Assembly (NCBI RefSeq): GCF_038150125.1
Contig: NZ_JBBVMF010000018.1
Coordinates: 46,153-110,152, forward strand
DNA: 64,000 nucleotides
Direction of reading: 5' to 3'
Origin: SW132 sp038150125
GTDB taxonomy: Bacteria; Bacteroidota; Rhodothermia; Balneolales; Balneolaceae
This document shows, one piece after another, positions 36,181 to 44,115 of this stretch (the stretch's first letter is position 1; the number at the start of each line of letters is the position of its first letter). The notes under the pieces are model-generated. The model searched no databases. It saw only the letters and a program-made list of their open reading frames with translations, and was not told the origin of the DNA. Made by a program: the position numbers and the translations under genes.

Positions 36181-37296
36181 TTAAAATTGAGCTGTAACCT
36201 TTATCGGACGATTTATTCCGATAATTCTATAAGTATTAGATTGAACGTTTTCTATACTTATATGAGATCTCTGACGAAACATAATCGACTCGCTAAGTTG
36301 TACACGTTCAATTTGCCTCCGTTGAAGATCTACTGCGGTGATTTCAGGATTGGAAATCTGTTGATTCACTTCCTGCCCTCCTAAAGCTACAATAAGATTA
36401 CTCTCCGGAAAATAAGCTGCCTGTAAAATGGTTGATCTTGATGAGGCACTGCCCAAACGCTCGGCTGAATCCCGTTGATAAACCTGCACTCTGTTACCTG
36501 AAAAAACAGTAATGAATTTTCCATCCTTAGTCACATTAAAACCGGCAACATCTAACTCGGACTCCATCTCATAAAGTAAATTTCCAAACCTGTCAAACCA
36601 ATGAATTTTTCGGGATCCGTTTCCACCCTCAGTCACAACTGAAACGGTGTGATCCTTACGGGATACGGCTAAACTTAAAATGACACGGTTCTGCGAAATA
36701 AATATTTGGTCAGCCTCTCCATCTCCGGTCACAATTGATATCCGTGAACCGAGACTGTTTTGATATCTAATCACCGGATTGTAAGCCACTTTGATAACGC
36801 CGTCTTCACTCACCGCAATTTCCGATGTTTGCTCACCCCTGCTTGCTTGTGAACTATTAGAGTAGGTGTATGCCCGGTCACCTTTGGCATCAAAGAATGA
36901 GAAGTTCGCTACATTATCCCTCACGATAAAATCACCATTATCTAACAAAGTTAGGCCAATTGTTTCATCTGTTGGGCTCACAAATTCTAACTCTGTAGTA
37001 AGCAGTTCTTTTCCCTTGTAATTATATATATTTGCCTCAAGCCCGTTAATGCTTTCAAGGCAACCGATCATTGATAAATCATCGGAAACAGCTAAACCAA
37101 CAGGTGATGAAATCGTTACCCGCTTATCAGTCCCAAACTGATAAGAGCTTCCCGATTCTGTCAAAAAGCCCTCTTGCAGTGGAAATTGAGAGGTATTCAC
37201 GGTCTCATAGCCAGTATAATATTCAGCCGTTACAGATTGAGCGCTCAGCTGAGAAAAAACAGAAACTATCAGGATAAGTGTTAAAGTAAGCTTCAT
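36181..37296 (-). CDS. Secreted propeller-like hypothetical protein
   Basis: A 371-residue protein with a signal peptide (MKLTLTLILIVSVFSQL, cleavage after SAQ). The body is made of repeated strand-rich units such as VAVSDDLSMIGCLE, LLDNGDFIVRD, LAVSRKDHTVSVVTEGG, IHWFDRFGNLLYEME, NVTKDGKFITVFSGN and YFPESNLIVALGG, which read like WD40/PQQ blades, so a six- or seven-bladed propeller is likely. No enzyme motif is seen. It may be a periplasmic or surface protein. Divergent from the glycosyltransferase gene and not in an operon. Confidence 0.6.
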   Translation of the reverse strand: MKLTLTLILIVSVFSQLSAQSVTAEYYTGYETVNTSQFPLQEGFLTESGSSYQFGTDKRVTISSPVGLAVSDDLSMIGCLESINGLEANIYNYKGKELLTTELEFVSPTDETIGLTLLDNGDFIVRDNVANFSFFDAKGDRAYTYSNSSQASRGEQTSEIAVSEDGVIKVAYNPVIRYQNSLGSRISIVTGDGEADQIFISQNRVILSLAVSRKDHTVSVVTEGGNGSRKIHWFDRFGNLLYEMESELDVAGFNVTKDGKFITVFSGNRVQVYQRDSAERLGSASSRSTILQAAYFPESNLIVALGGQEVNQQISNPEITAVDLQRRQIERVQLSESIMFRQRSHISIENVQSNTYRIIGINRPIKVTAQF

Positions 37297-37364
37297 TAAG
37301 TAGAATAAATTTATTTTATATTGCGACGCCTTAAAGAACGAAAATTTGTGATTAAAATCACCTT

Positions 37365-38324
37365 ATGCGCTATTCGGTTATTGTACCGGTTTACAACCGC
37401 CCGGAAGAAATCAATGAACTCCTCAAAAGTTTAACAGATGTTTCTTATAAAAGTTTCGAAGTACTCATAATTGAGGATGGGTCAACCGACACATGCGGGC
37501 ATATTGTCGATCAATTTAAGGGCATATTAGATATTCACTATTACCAAAAAGAGAATACAGGGCAGGGATTTTCGAGAAACTTTGGGTTTGAACGTGCGAA
37601 GGGTGATTATTTAGTGGTATTTGATTCAGATTGTCTGATTCCTGCCCACTACTTTGAAGCGGTTAATGAACAAATAAATAAATTCAAGAAAATAGATTGC
37701 TGGGGTGGGCCTGATCGTGCACATGAGAGCTTTACACCCATTCAAAAAGCTATAAACTATTCAATGACCTCACTCTTTACTACCGGTGGCACGCGGGGGA
37801 ATAAGCGTCATATTGGAACATATCATCCCCGAAGTTTTAATATGGGCATTTCACGAGACGTTTATTTGGCTACAGGTGGTTATTTAATTACAAGAATGGG
37901 AGAAGACCTGGAGTTCAGTATCCGTATTCAGAAAAAAGGATTCAAGACTTATTATATAGATGATGCGTATGTCTATCACAAACGAAGGACAAACTTTATT
38001 CAATTTTATAAACAACTATTCTTTTTTGGTCGTGCCAGGGTCAATATCTGGCGATTTCACCCGGAAGAGCTGAAGGCCGTTCACCTGTTTCCGCTTATGT
38101 TTGCTCTTGGCCTGATCTATTCAGTAGCAGGTAGTGTTTTAGGCCTTCCATTTGGTGAAAGCGTGTTGTACCTATATGGATTTTTTTTAATGATACTGGC
38201 AGTGGATGCATTCAGGCAAGAAAACAGTTTGGTGGTTGGTCTCTATTCCTCACTTGCCGGTATGATTCAACTTACAGCGTATGGCCTTGGGTTTTTGAGA
38301 GAGCTCATCAGGTTCCAAAAGTAG
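37365..38324 (+). CDS. Family 2 glycosyltransferase with C-terminal membrane helices
   Basis: A 319-residue GT-A enzyme. N-terminal nucleotide-binding part: YSVIVPVYNRPEEINELL, IIEDGSTD, NTGQGFSRNFGFERAKGDY and VVFDSDCLIP, where DSD provides the DxD-type metal site. Later TRMGEDLEFSIRIQKKG matches the ED acceptor-site motif. Residues 240-310 carry two or three hydrophobic helices (LFPLMFALGLIYSV; LYLYGFFLMILAV), so it acts at the inner membrane, perhaps building a surface glycan. The acceptor is unknown. It is the last protein gene before the tRNA cluster. Confidence 0.9.
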   Translation: MRYSVIVPVYNRPEEINELLKSLTDVSYKSFEVLIIEDGSTDTCGHIVDQFKGILDIHYYQKENTGQGFSRNFGFERAKGDYLVVFDSDCLIPAHYFEAVNEQINKFKKIDCWGGPDRAHESFTPIQKAINYSMTSLFTTGGTRGNKRHIGTYHPRSFNMGISRDVYLATGGYLITRMGEDLEFSIRIQKKGFKTYYIDDAYVYHKRRTNFIQFYKQLFFFGRARVNIWRFHPEELKAVHLFPLMFALGLIYSVAGSVLGLPFGESVLYLYGFFLMILAVDAFRQENSLVVGLYSSLAGMIQLTAYGLGFLRELIRFQK

Positions 38325-38439
38325 ACTCATTTTTAAGATGCATATAATTACGTATATAAATTTTTTTACGGAATAGATTGCATTCAGAATTTAAATATTT
38401 TATCTTTGGATTCTGTTGAAAAAAAATATTTTTCCAACA

Positions 38440-38513
38440 CGGGGAGTGGCGCAGGCCGGTAGCGCATTCGCTTTGGGAGCGAAGGGTCGCAGGTTCAAAT
38501 CCTGTCTCCCCGA
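38440..38513 (+). tRNA. tRNA-Pro(TGG)
   Basis: 74 nt. Acceptor CGGGGAG pairs with CTCCCCG; the anticodon loop CTTTGGGAG gives TGG. T-loop GGTTCAAATCC is standard. No encoded CCA. First of six tRNA genes in this cluster. Confidence 0.96.
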
Positions 38514-38590
38514 CTTAATTTTGTTGAATTAGTGCCTGAGTGTTTTATATTTGTTTATTAAAACATTCTTAGAAAAGTATCATTCGTTAT

Positions 38591-38621
38591 AAGGCATCAC
38601 TCTTGTGATGCTTTATTGTTT
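38591..38621 (+). terminator. Hairpin after tRNA-Pro
   Basis: GCATCAC (38594-38600), loop TCTT, GTGATGC (38605-38611), then TTTATTG. It lies about 80 nt past tRNA-Pro, so it may end that transcript. Confidence 0.6.
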
Positions 38622-38742
38622 GATGGTATTTGAAGACATTCAAGCATTGTACTTTAAAATAATGATCTTGATTTTGGATGTTTACGGGTGCTGTTTCGAA
38701 TTGCAATTCAAGATTCCTGTTACAGAATCAAGAATTGATTGA

Positions 38743-38816
38743 GCGCCCGTAGCTCAACTGGATAGAGCAACTGCCTTCTAAGCAGTAGGTTACAGGTTCG
38801 ATTCCTGTCGGGCGTA
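38743..38816 (+). tRNA. tRNA-Arg(TCT)
   Basis: 74 nt. Acceptor GCGCCCG pairs with CGGGCGT (first pair G-U). Anticodon loop CTTCTAA gives TCT. T-arm ACAGGTTCGATTCCTGT. A 21-nt copy of its 3' end occurs 104 bp on (38900-38920). Confidence 0.96.
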
Positions 38817-38899
38817 CAAAGCCGTAATTGAAGTTACACGTTTCTTGATTTCTTATTGTTGACAGGTTTTTTTTAACTTATGAAAGTATTGCTTCTGAA

Positions 38900-38920
38900 G
38901 TTCGATTCCTGTCCGGCGTA
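38900..38920 (+). pseudogene. 3' fragment of tRNA-Arg
   Basis: GTTCGATTCCTGTCCGGCGTA differs from the end of tRNA-Arg (38796-38816) at one base. It carries only the T-loop and acceptor 3' strand and cannot fold as a tRNA. It sits just before tRNA-Cys, in the position where a downstream attachment-site copy would be expected. Confidence 0.75.
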
Positions 38921-38935
38921 AGATTTATTAAAACT

Positions 38936-39006
38936 GGCGACATGGCCGAGTGGTTAGGCAGAGGTCTGCAAAACCTCGTACGGCGGTTCAAATCCGCCTG
39001 TCGCCT
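38936..39006 (+). tRNA. tRNA-Cys(GCA)
   Basis: 71 nt. Acceptor GGCGACA pairs with TGTCGCC, discriminator T. Anticodon loop CTGCAAA gives GCA. T-arm GCGGTTCAAATCCGC. Short variable loop. Confidence 0.96.
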
Positions 39007-39028
39007 CACAGATTTATTGTTTTACCCT

Positions 39029-39101
39029 GCCGCGTTCGTCTAGGGGTTTAGGACGCCGCCCTTTCACGGCGGTAACACGGGTTCAAATCCCGTACGCGGT
39101 A
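39029..39101 (+). tRNA. tRNA-Glu(TTC), first copy
   Basis: 73 nt. Acceptor GCCGCGT pairs with ACGCGGT. Anticodon loop CTTTCAC gives TTC. Identical along its whole length to the gene at 39363-39435. Confidence 0.95.
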
Positions 39102-39108
39102 CTCAGAT

Positions 39109-39183
39109 GGAGCCCATAGCTCAGTCGGTTAGAGCGCCAGGTTGTGGCCCTGGAGGCCGTGGGTTCGAACCCCATTGGGCTCC
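39109..39183 (+). tRNA. tRNA-His(GTG)
   Basis: 75 nt including the extra 5' G (G-1, base 39109), which pairs with C73 (39183), the identity pair of tRNA-His. Anticodon loop TTGTGGC gives GTG. Partial copies of its 3' end follow at about 39230-39298. Confidence 0.96.
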
Positions 39184-39229
39184 CTCTTTTTTTGACTTAT
39201 TGAAGACCAAATTTCTAAACTGCGGCCTC

Positions 39230-39298
39230 CTGAGGCCGTCGGGTTCCCCCCAATCGGGATGCCTTTGGCAGAACCCCATTGGTCTCCCTCTTTTTTGA
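39230..39298 (+). pseudogene. Two partial 3' copies of tRNA-His
   Basis: 39230-39259 (CTGAGGCCGTCGGGTTCCC and on) resembles the variable loop to acceptor region of tRNA-His with small indels. 39271-39298 (GAACCCCATTGGTCTCCCTC then a T-run) repeats tRNA-His 39167-39195 with one substitution and one T fewer, including the T-tract that follows the gene. Neither is a whole tRNA. Confidence 0.65.
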
Positions 39299-39362
39299 TT
39301 AGATTAAATCGTTTTACGACGAATTTATTTCATCACAGATTTTACGATTATACCAATTCAAT

Positions 39363-39435
39363 GCCGCGTTCGTCTAGGGGTTTAGGACGCCGCCCTTTCA
39401 CGGCGGTAACACGGGTTCAAATCCCGTACGCGGTA
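39363..39435 (+). tRNA. tRNA-Glu(TTC), second copy
   Basis: 73 nt, base-for-base the same as 39029-39101, but the flanks differ except a few bases. The two copies bracket tRNA-His and its fragments, so recombination between them could delete or duplicate tRNA-His. Confidence 0.95.
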
Positions 39436-39655
39436 CTCTTTTCCCAAAAAAATCACCCTATTTGCTGATACCTATTTTTTCTGATAACGGGGAATAGGCT
39501 GTTACTTCTTATCTATCACCCGTTATCTTTCACCCGCAGTTCAGGCAATGTGCATTTATATCAAGGTCGTTATAGCAACGCTATGACTACAAGCATTATT
39601 CAATTCGATTTTATTGACTAATGTTTTGGTATATATGTTGTATCTGACATACTTC

Positions 39656-39982
39656 TCAAAAAATTACGAAGAGCAAACTATTCAGAATAGAAATAAACAG
39701 ACTGAACAGCACCGCCCACCAAAACCCTTTTATAGTAAATCCATCAACAAGCTTATCTGCAAGCATTAAAATCCAGGCATTTATTACCAGCGTAAAAAGT
39801 CCAAGCGTAAGAATTGTGAGTGGAAGCGTAAGCAAAACTATGAAGGGACGGATAAATAGGTTCAAAATAGCCAGCACAATTGCAACACCTAAGGCTGTCC
39901 AGTAATTTTTGAGGGTCACACCATTTAGCAAATAGGAACCAGCAAATATTACAATGCTGTTTATCAATAAAGTTTTTATCAT
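39656..39982 (-). CDS. Phage_holin_4-type four-helix membrane protein (YvlD-like)
   Basis: About 108 residues from the ATG at 39982 (MIKTLLINSIVIFAGSYLL); a longer frame to 40096 would overlap the divergent acetyltransferase and has no conserved lead. Four hydrophobic helices (about 4-22, 28-48, 52-72, 85-105) with the family marks LNLFIRPFIVLLTLPLTILTLG and NAWILMLADKLVDGF. In spite of the family name these are chromosomal membrane proteins of unknown role, related to B. subtilis YvlD. There are no phage genes around. Confidence 0.82.
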   Translation of the reverse strand: MIKTLLINSIVIFAGSYLLNGVTLKNYWTALGVAIVLAILNLFIRPFIVLLTLPLTILTLGLFTLVINAWILMLADKLVDGFTIKGFWWAVLFSLFISILNSLLFVIF

Positions 39983-40016
39983 CGAGCCGTGATTAGATTG
40001 CAGTTTGTTATTCCTA

Positions 40017-40068
40017 CGAATCCCTAACAAAAAAGTTATCTGCGAATCCCTAACAAAAAAGTTATCTG
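40017..40068. repeat. 26-bp perfect tandem duplication before acetyltransferase gene
   Basis: CGAATCCCTAACAAAAAAGT..., ending TTATCTG, occurs twice without change at 40017-40042 and 40043-40068. It ends 3 bp before the ATG at 40072, so it doubles the 5' leader and ribosome-binding area of that gene. Confidence 0.95.
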
Positions 40069-40071
40069 ACA

Positions 40072-40518
40072 ATGAAATGGACATATTATAGCTCATTTGA
40101 CGATTTCACCCCGCGCCATCTCCACGATGTATTAAAGTTGCGCCAAGAGATATTTATCATCGAACAAGAATGCATTTACAACGATATCGACGGACTTGAT
40201 GATGTATCCGAACATCTATTGCTTTTTAACAGTGATGAGATTTTGATAGGGTATCTTAGAATCGTACCCGCTGGCAGTAAGTTTGAAGAGTGTTCTTTGG
40301 GCAGAATAGCGATAAAACACACCCACCGCGGCCAAGGTCTTGGCAAGACACTTGTAAGAAAGGGAATTGAAATAGTAGAGAAGGCCGGAGTTCAAGCTGT
40401 GAGAATTGAAGCACAGGCCCACCTTGAAAAATTCTATGAGGATATAAGGTTTCGGACAGTATCAGATATTTACATTGTGGATGATATTCCCCACCTGCAA
40501 ATGATTCTTACTTCCTAA
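40072..40518 (+). CDS. elaA: ElaA-type GNAT acetyltransferase
   Basis: A 148-residue N-acetyltransferase. ElaA marks are LHDVLKLRQEIFIIEQECIY, the acetyl-CoA loop SLGRIAIKHTHRGQGLGKTLV (RGQGLG), and RIEAQAHLEKFYEDIRF (QAHLxxFY). ElaA acceptors are unknown. The start codon comes immediately after a 26-bp tandem duplication. Divergent from the membrane protein gene and followed by a 299-bp stretch with only a tiny ORF. Confidence 0.9.
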   Translation: MKWTYYSSFDDFTPRHLHDVLKLRQEIFIIEQECIYNDIDGLDDVSEHLLLFNSDEILIGYLRIVPAGSKFEECSLGRIAIKHTHRGQGLGKTLVRKGIEIVEKAGVQAVRIEAQAHLEKFYEDIRFRTVSDIYIVDDIPHLQMILTS

Positions 40519-40552
40519 AGCATATTTCTTTATATATCCTGTCGTGTATTGA

Positions 40553-40627
40553 TTAACCTGTTGTTGCAACGATGGCAATCACGACGAGAAGAGCAATTTT
40601 AAATAATAGAGATTTCCAGTTTTTCAT
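40553..40627 (-). CDS. Possible 24-residue single-helix membrane peptide
   Basis: MKNWKSLLFKIALLVVIAIV then ATTG: a basic lead and one hydrophobic helix. It has the look of a small membrane peptide or a leader, but no ribosome-binding site is clear and no neighbour explains it. It is the only coding signal in the gap 40519-40817. Confidence 0.3.
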   Translation of the reverse strand: MKNWKSLLFKIALLVVIAIVATTG

Positions 40628-40817
40628 TTGATTTAAAAGCAGCTATTTGGTTAGATAAATTTAATGGCTTATATGTATAAAAAGATCAGGTTAAGATCAA
40701 GTTATCCACAAATTAAATTTACCATGTTATGTGTTAATGTCCGGCAGCTGACCGCCTTCTATTAACAAGAGTGCCTTTACCCCAATTTGTTACATTAAAC
40801 ATTAAAATATTATAATG

Positions 40818-43307
40818 TTATTCTTGATCCAGCTGACCCTTTTCAAGCCGTTTAGAATTTCCCACAACATTCAAAGAGCTCATTGCCATTGCAATTTCTG
40901 CAAGCACCGGATGCATCCAACCAATGATTGCTGCCGGTATCATGAGAACATTGTAAAAAAAGGCCCAAAATAGATTTTGCCGTATTTTCTTCATAGTTAA
41001 ACGGCTTAAATTTACAGCTTTTAGGACAGCATCTAAATCACCCTTTATCAATATGATAGACCCCGCCTCTATCGCAATGTCAGTACCTGAACCAAGGGCG
41101 ATACCTACATCAGCCTGAGAAAGAGCCGGTGCATCGTTGATCCCATCACCTACCATTGCTACTACATTCCCGTTTCGCTGCATTTCTTTTATAACCGATA
41201 CTTTACCATCTGGCTTCATCTCTGCCCTTACTGAATCGATTCCAATCTCTTTGGCGATCGCTTCAGCTGCTTTCTGTTGGTCTCCGGTAACCATCATACT
41301 TTTATAACCTAATTGATGTATTGATTGAACAGTAGAGCGCGAATCTTCCTTGATAGTGTCTCGAAGCCCGATTATAGATATCAACATGTTATCCACAACA
41401 ATGTATATAACTGTCTTGCCTTGATTCATCAACGTATCAGCGGCTTTTTTTACATTAGCATGTCGTTCAATATTCAACTCGTCCATCAACGCTATATTTC
41501 CAGCGGCAACAGTTTTCCCATTTACATTGCCTTTGACACCCATTCCTGTATAGGACTGGAAATCCCTGAGAGCCGGTAATTCAGCATCGTCTCCAGCATA
41601 TTTAGCAATTGCCTTTCCGAGGGGATGCTCAGATCGGGATTCAACAGCAGCTGCAAGTGGCAATAATTCTTCTGATGAATCACTAAAATGTGTCACGTCC
41701 GTTACTTCAGGTTCTCCTTTTGTTAAGGTGCCGGTTTTATCGAAAACAAACATTGTCACATCCTGAAGGCGCTGAATGGCTTCACCTTTTCGAATCAGGA
41801 TACCGTTCTCTGCACCAAGGCCGGTTCCCACCATTAAAGCAGTTGGAGTTGCCAGGCCAAGTGCACACGGGCAGGCGATTACAAGCACAGCAAGCGACGC
41901 AAAAAATGCCTGGCTTACCACGGGCAGGTCCGTTATGACCCACGGTAAAAACTGATCGCCAAACAGAAGTACCGGCTCAAAAAATGATGGAAATGCCCAC
42001 CAGCTAATAAATGTCAAAAGAGCCAGCCCTAATATAACGGGCACAAAAACGGCCGTTACACGATCAGCCACATTCTGAATTGGAATTTTTGATCCCTGGG
42101 CTTCTTCAACCAGGCGAACAACCTGGTTCAAAAATGAGTCTTCGCCTACTCTTTTCACCTTTATGCGCACCGATCCTTCTGTATTTATTGTTCCGCCGAT
42201 CACCTCATCTCCTTTCTCTTTTACAGCCGGCAGTGGCTCTCCGGTAACCATTGATTCATTTACAGAACAGGTTCCATCAATGATATCACCATCGGCGGGG
42301 ATTTTTTCGCCGGGTCGTACTATGACGGTATCCCCTTCTGACAGTTCAGATACCTCAACTTTTATCTCTTTCCCATTCCGAACAACATTGGCAAACTCAG
42401 CCTCAAGAGTCAGAAGTTTTGTGATAGCGTCTGAGGCCCGCCCTCTGGCCTTCGTTTCTATATAGCGTCCGGTCAGGTGAAAAGCCATTATCATTGCAGC
42501 AATCCCTGAAAAACTGTAAATCATCACATTTGTTAACCCAAGGTGGTATGTAAGTGACATCACACCTGTTAAGAGTGAAGCAAGGGTCCCAAGCGCTATG
42601 AGCACATCCATATTAGGCGTAAGATTCTTCGCAGATTTCCACGCTCCACTCAGGGTCTGCATTCCGGGATAAAATATCACAACGCCCGCCCCTAATGTCA
42701 TTACAAACTCCATGATTGCATGGTTTACAAGTGTGTATCCAAGCACCATATCAACAAACATCCAGAGCATTAGTGGTAGCGTAATCGCCCAACTAATCAT
42801 CATTTTGCGGCGAGCATCTTTAAAGTTTTCCTCCTCTCTTTCCCGCTTCTCCTCAAGTTTATTTTTTCGCTCAATATTTTGCTTTTTTGCGCTGTATCCA
42901 GCTGACTCCACTGCATCAAATAGATCCTGAAGCGACCCACTTTTCGACTGCCATGTTACGTAAGCTTTTTCAACAGGCAGGCTTACAGTGACCGACTGAA
43001 CGCCATCTACATTGGAGAGCGCTTTTTCAACACTGTTAACACATCCCGCGCAGTGCATACCGGAGATTTGGAGTACAGTTTGATTTTCAGGCTCAGGAAG
43101 AATCAATTCATATCCAGCATCTTTTACTGCTGCAGCTAACTCGTCCCGTCCCGTTTTGTCTTCATCAAAAATCACAGTTGCATTTTCCGCAGCAAGATTC
43201 ACAGATGCTTCTTCCACTCCTTCAACTCCATTTAACACTTTTTCAACAGTATTGGAGCAACCCGCGCACATCATTCCCTTCACGTAGTAGGTTTTTTTCT
43301 TCATCAA
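40818..43307 (-). CDS. copA: Copper-exporting P1B-type ATPase
   Basis: An 829-residue inner-membrane Cu(I) pump. Two N-terminal metal-binding HMA domains (GMMCAGC at about 11-17 and GMHCAGC at about 85-91), eight helices, TGEPLP in the actuator domain, intramembrane CPC in IACPCALGLATPTAL, phospho-Asp in FDKTGTLTKG, SEHPLG in the nucleotide domain and GDGINDAPAL. Ligands fit the Cu+ subtype (CPC; NxxxY and MxxS in the last helices: FWAFFYNVLMIP and MAMSSLNVVGNS). The HMA-AraC regulator gene lies 129 bp upstream on the same strand. Confidence 0.95.
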   Translation of the reverse strand: MMKKKTYYVKGMMCAGCSNTVEKVLNGVEGVEEASVNLAAENATVIFDEDKTGRDELAAAVKDAGYELILPEPENQTVLQISGMHCAGCVNSVEKALSNVDGVQSVTVSLPVEKAYVTWQSKSGSLQDLFDAVESAGYSAKKQNIERKNKLEEKREREEENFKDARRKMMISWAITLPLMLWMFVDMVLGYTLVNHAIMEFVMTLGAGVVIFYPGMQTLSGAWKSAKNLTPNMDVLIALGTLASLLTGVMSLTYHLGLTNVMIYSFSGIAAMIMAFHLTGRYIETKARGRASDAITKLLTLEAEFANVVRNGKEIKVEVSELSEGDTVIVRPGEKIPADGDIIDGTCSVNESMVTGEPLPAVKEKGDEVIGGTINTEGSVRIKVKRVGEDSFLNQVVRLVEEAQGSKIPIQNVADRVTAVFVPVILGLALLTFISWWAFPSFFEPVLLFGDQFLPWVITDLPVVSQAFFASLAVLVIACPCALGLATPTALMVGTGLGAENGILIRKGEAIQRLQDVTMFVFDKTGTLTKGEPEVTDVTHFSDSSEELLPLAAAVESRSEHPLGKAIAKYAGDDAELPALRDFQSYTGMGVKGNVNGKTVAAGNIALMDELNIERHANVKKAADTLMNQGKTVIYIVVDNMLISIIGLRDTIKEDSRSTVQSIHQLGYKSMMVTGDQQKAAEAIAKEIGIDSVRAEMKPDGKVSVIKEMQRNGNVVAMVGDGINDAPALSQADVGIALGSGTDIAIEAGSIILIKGDLDAVLKAVNLSRLTMKKIRQNLFWAFFYNVLMIPAAIIGWMHPVLAEIAMAMSSLNVVGNSKRLEKGQLDQE

Positions 43308-43436
43308 TTTGTTTATTTTTTTTTGATATAAGAGGTGCGTGTTTACTTTAATCTCACCACTTGTACCAAGGAAATTAAGACTTGATCGCCTGACCAGCGT
43401 TATAAACGGATATTTCAGATGTGTAGAATTTTTGGA

Positions 43437-44000
43437 TCAGAGATCATCCAATGACAAACGCTTTCGATCGGCACGTTTTAAATAATCAGTAACTGTCAGG
43501 CCGGTTACAGATTTAAATTGATTTGACAGATACTGAACGCTGCTATAGTTCAGTTTCCAGGCTATCTCACTTAAGGTGAATTTATCGTAGCCTAAAAGCT
43601 CTTTTACACGCTCTATCTTTAGTTTGATGAGATAATGTTCAATTGTTTCACCTTTCTCTTTTGAAAAGAGTTGGCTGAGATAAGAATAATTGAAGGGAAG
43701 TTTTTTAGAAAGGTATACTGAAACTTTAACGGGATCACGATTTTTCTCGATATGCTCAATATACGCAATCAATGTGGTCTGAATCCGTGAGACAATTTCC
43801 CCGGCTCGATTCGTAACAAGCTCAAAGCCTTTTTCATCAAGCTTATCCGAGAGCTGCTGTAATTCATCCGTTGTCAGATCTCTTTCAAAGTCGATAGTAC
43901 CGATTTCTACACTGCTAACCGGGAGCTTTAGCCCGGTTGCCACGGCGGTTACTGATTCAACACACCGCGGACATACCATATTTTTTATTACTTTTTCCAT
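43437..44000 (-). CDS. HMA-like/AraC-type transcriptional regulator
   Basis: A 187-residue regulator. The N-terminus is a small HMA-like domain (IKNMVCPRCVESVTA, CPRC as the metal pair), not a cupin as in classical AraC proteins. The C-terminal third is the AraC double HTH (LSQLFSKEKGETIEHYLIKLKIERVKELL; LSEIAWKLNYSSVQYLSNQFKSVTG). It reads as a metal sensor fused to the AraC DNA-binding domain, placed upstream of copA, so it probably senses Cu(I) or a related soft metal and regulates export. Metal specificity is inference. Confidence 0.88.
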   Translation of the reverse strand: MEKVIKNMVCPRCVESVTAVATGLKLPVSSVEIGTIDFERDLTTDELQQLSDKLDEKGFELVTNRAGEIVSRIQTTLIAYIEHIEKNRDPVKVSVYLSKKLPFNYSYLSQLFSKEKGETIEHYLIKLKIERVKELLGYDKFTLSEIAWKLNYSSVQYLSNQFKSVTGLTVTDYLKRADRKRLSLDDL

Positions 44001-44115
44001 ACTCTCGCAACAAGATAGGAAATAACAGAGTTCTCTACAGTTTCTTCTGATAAGGAAGGCTCAATCTCCAAATTTTGCCAGACAACTCATCATTAGCCGT
44101 CGGCACAGAAGCTTA

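Noticed and set aside
39656..39982. Prophage remnant because of the phage-holin family name
   Set aside because: The family is widespread in chromosomes and no other phage gene lies nearby.
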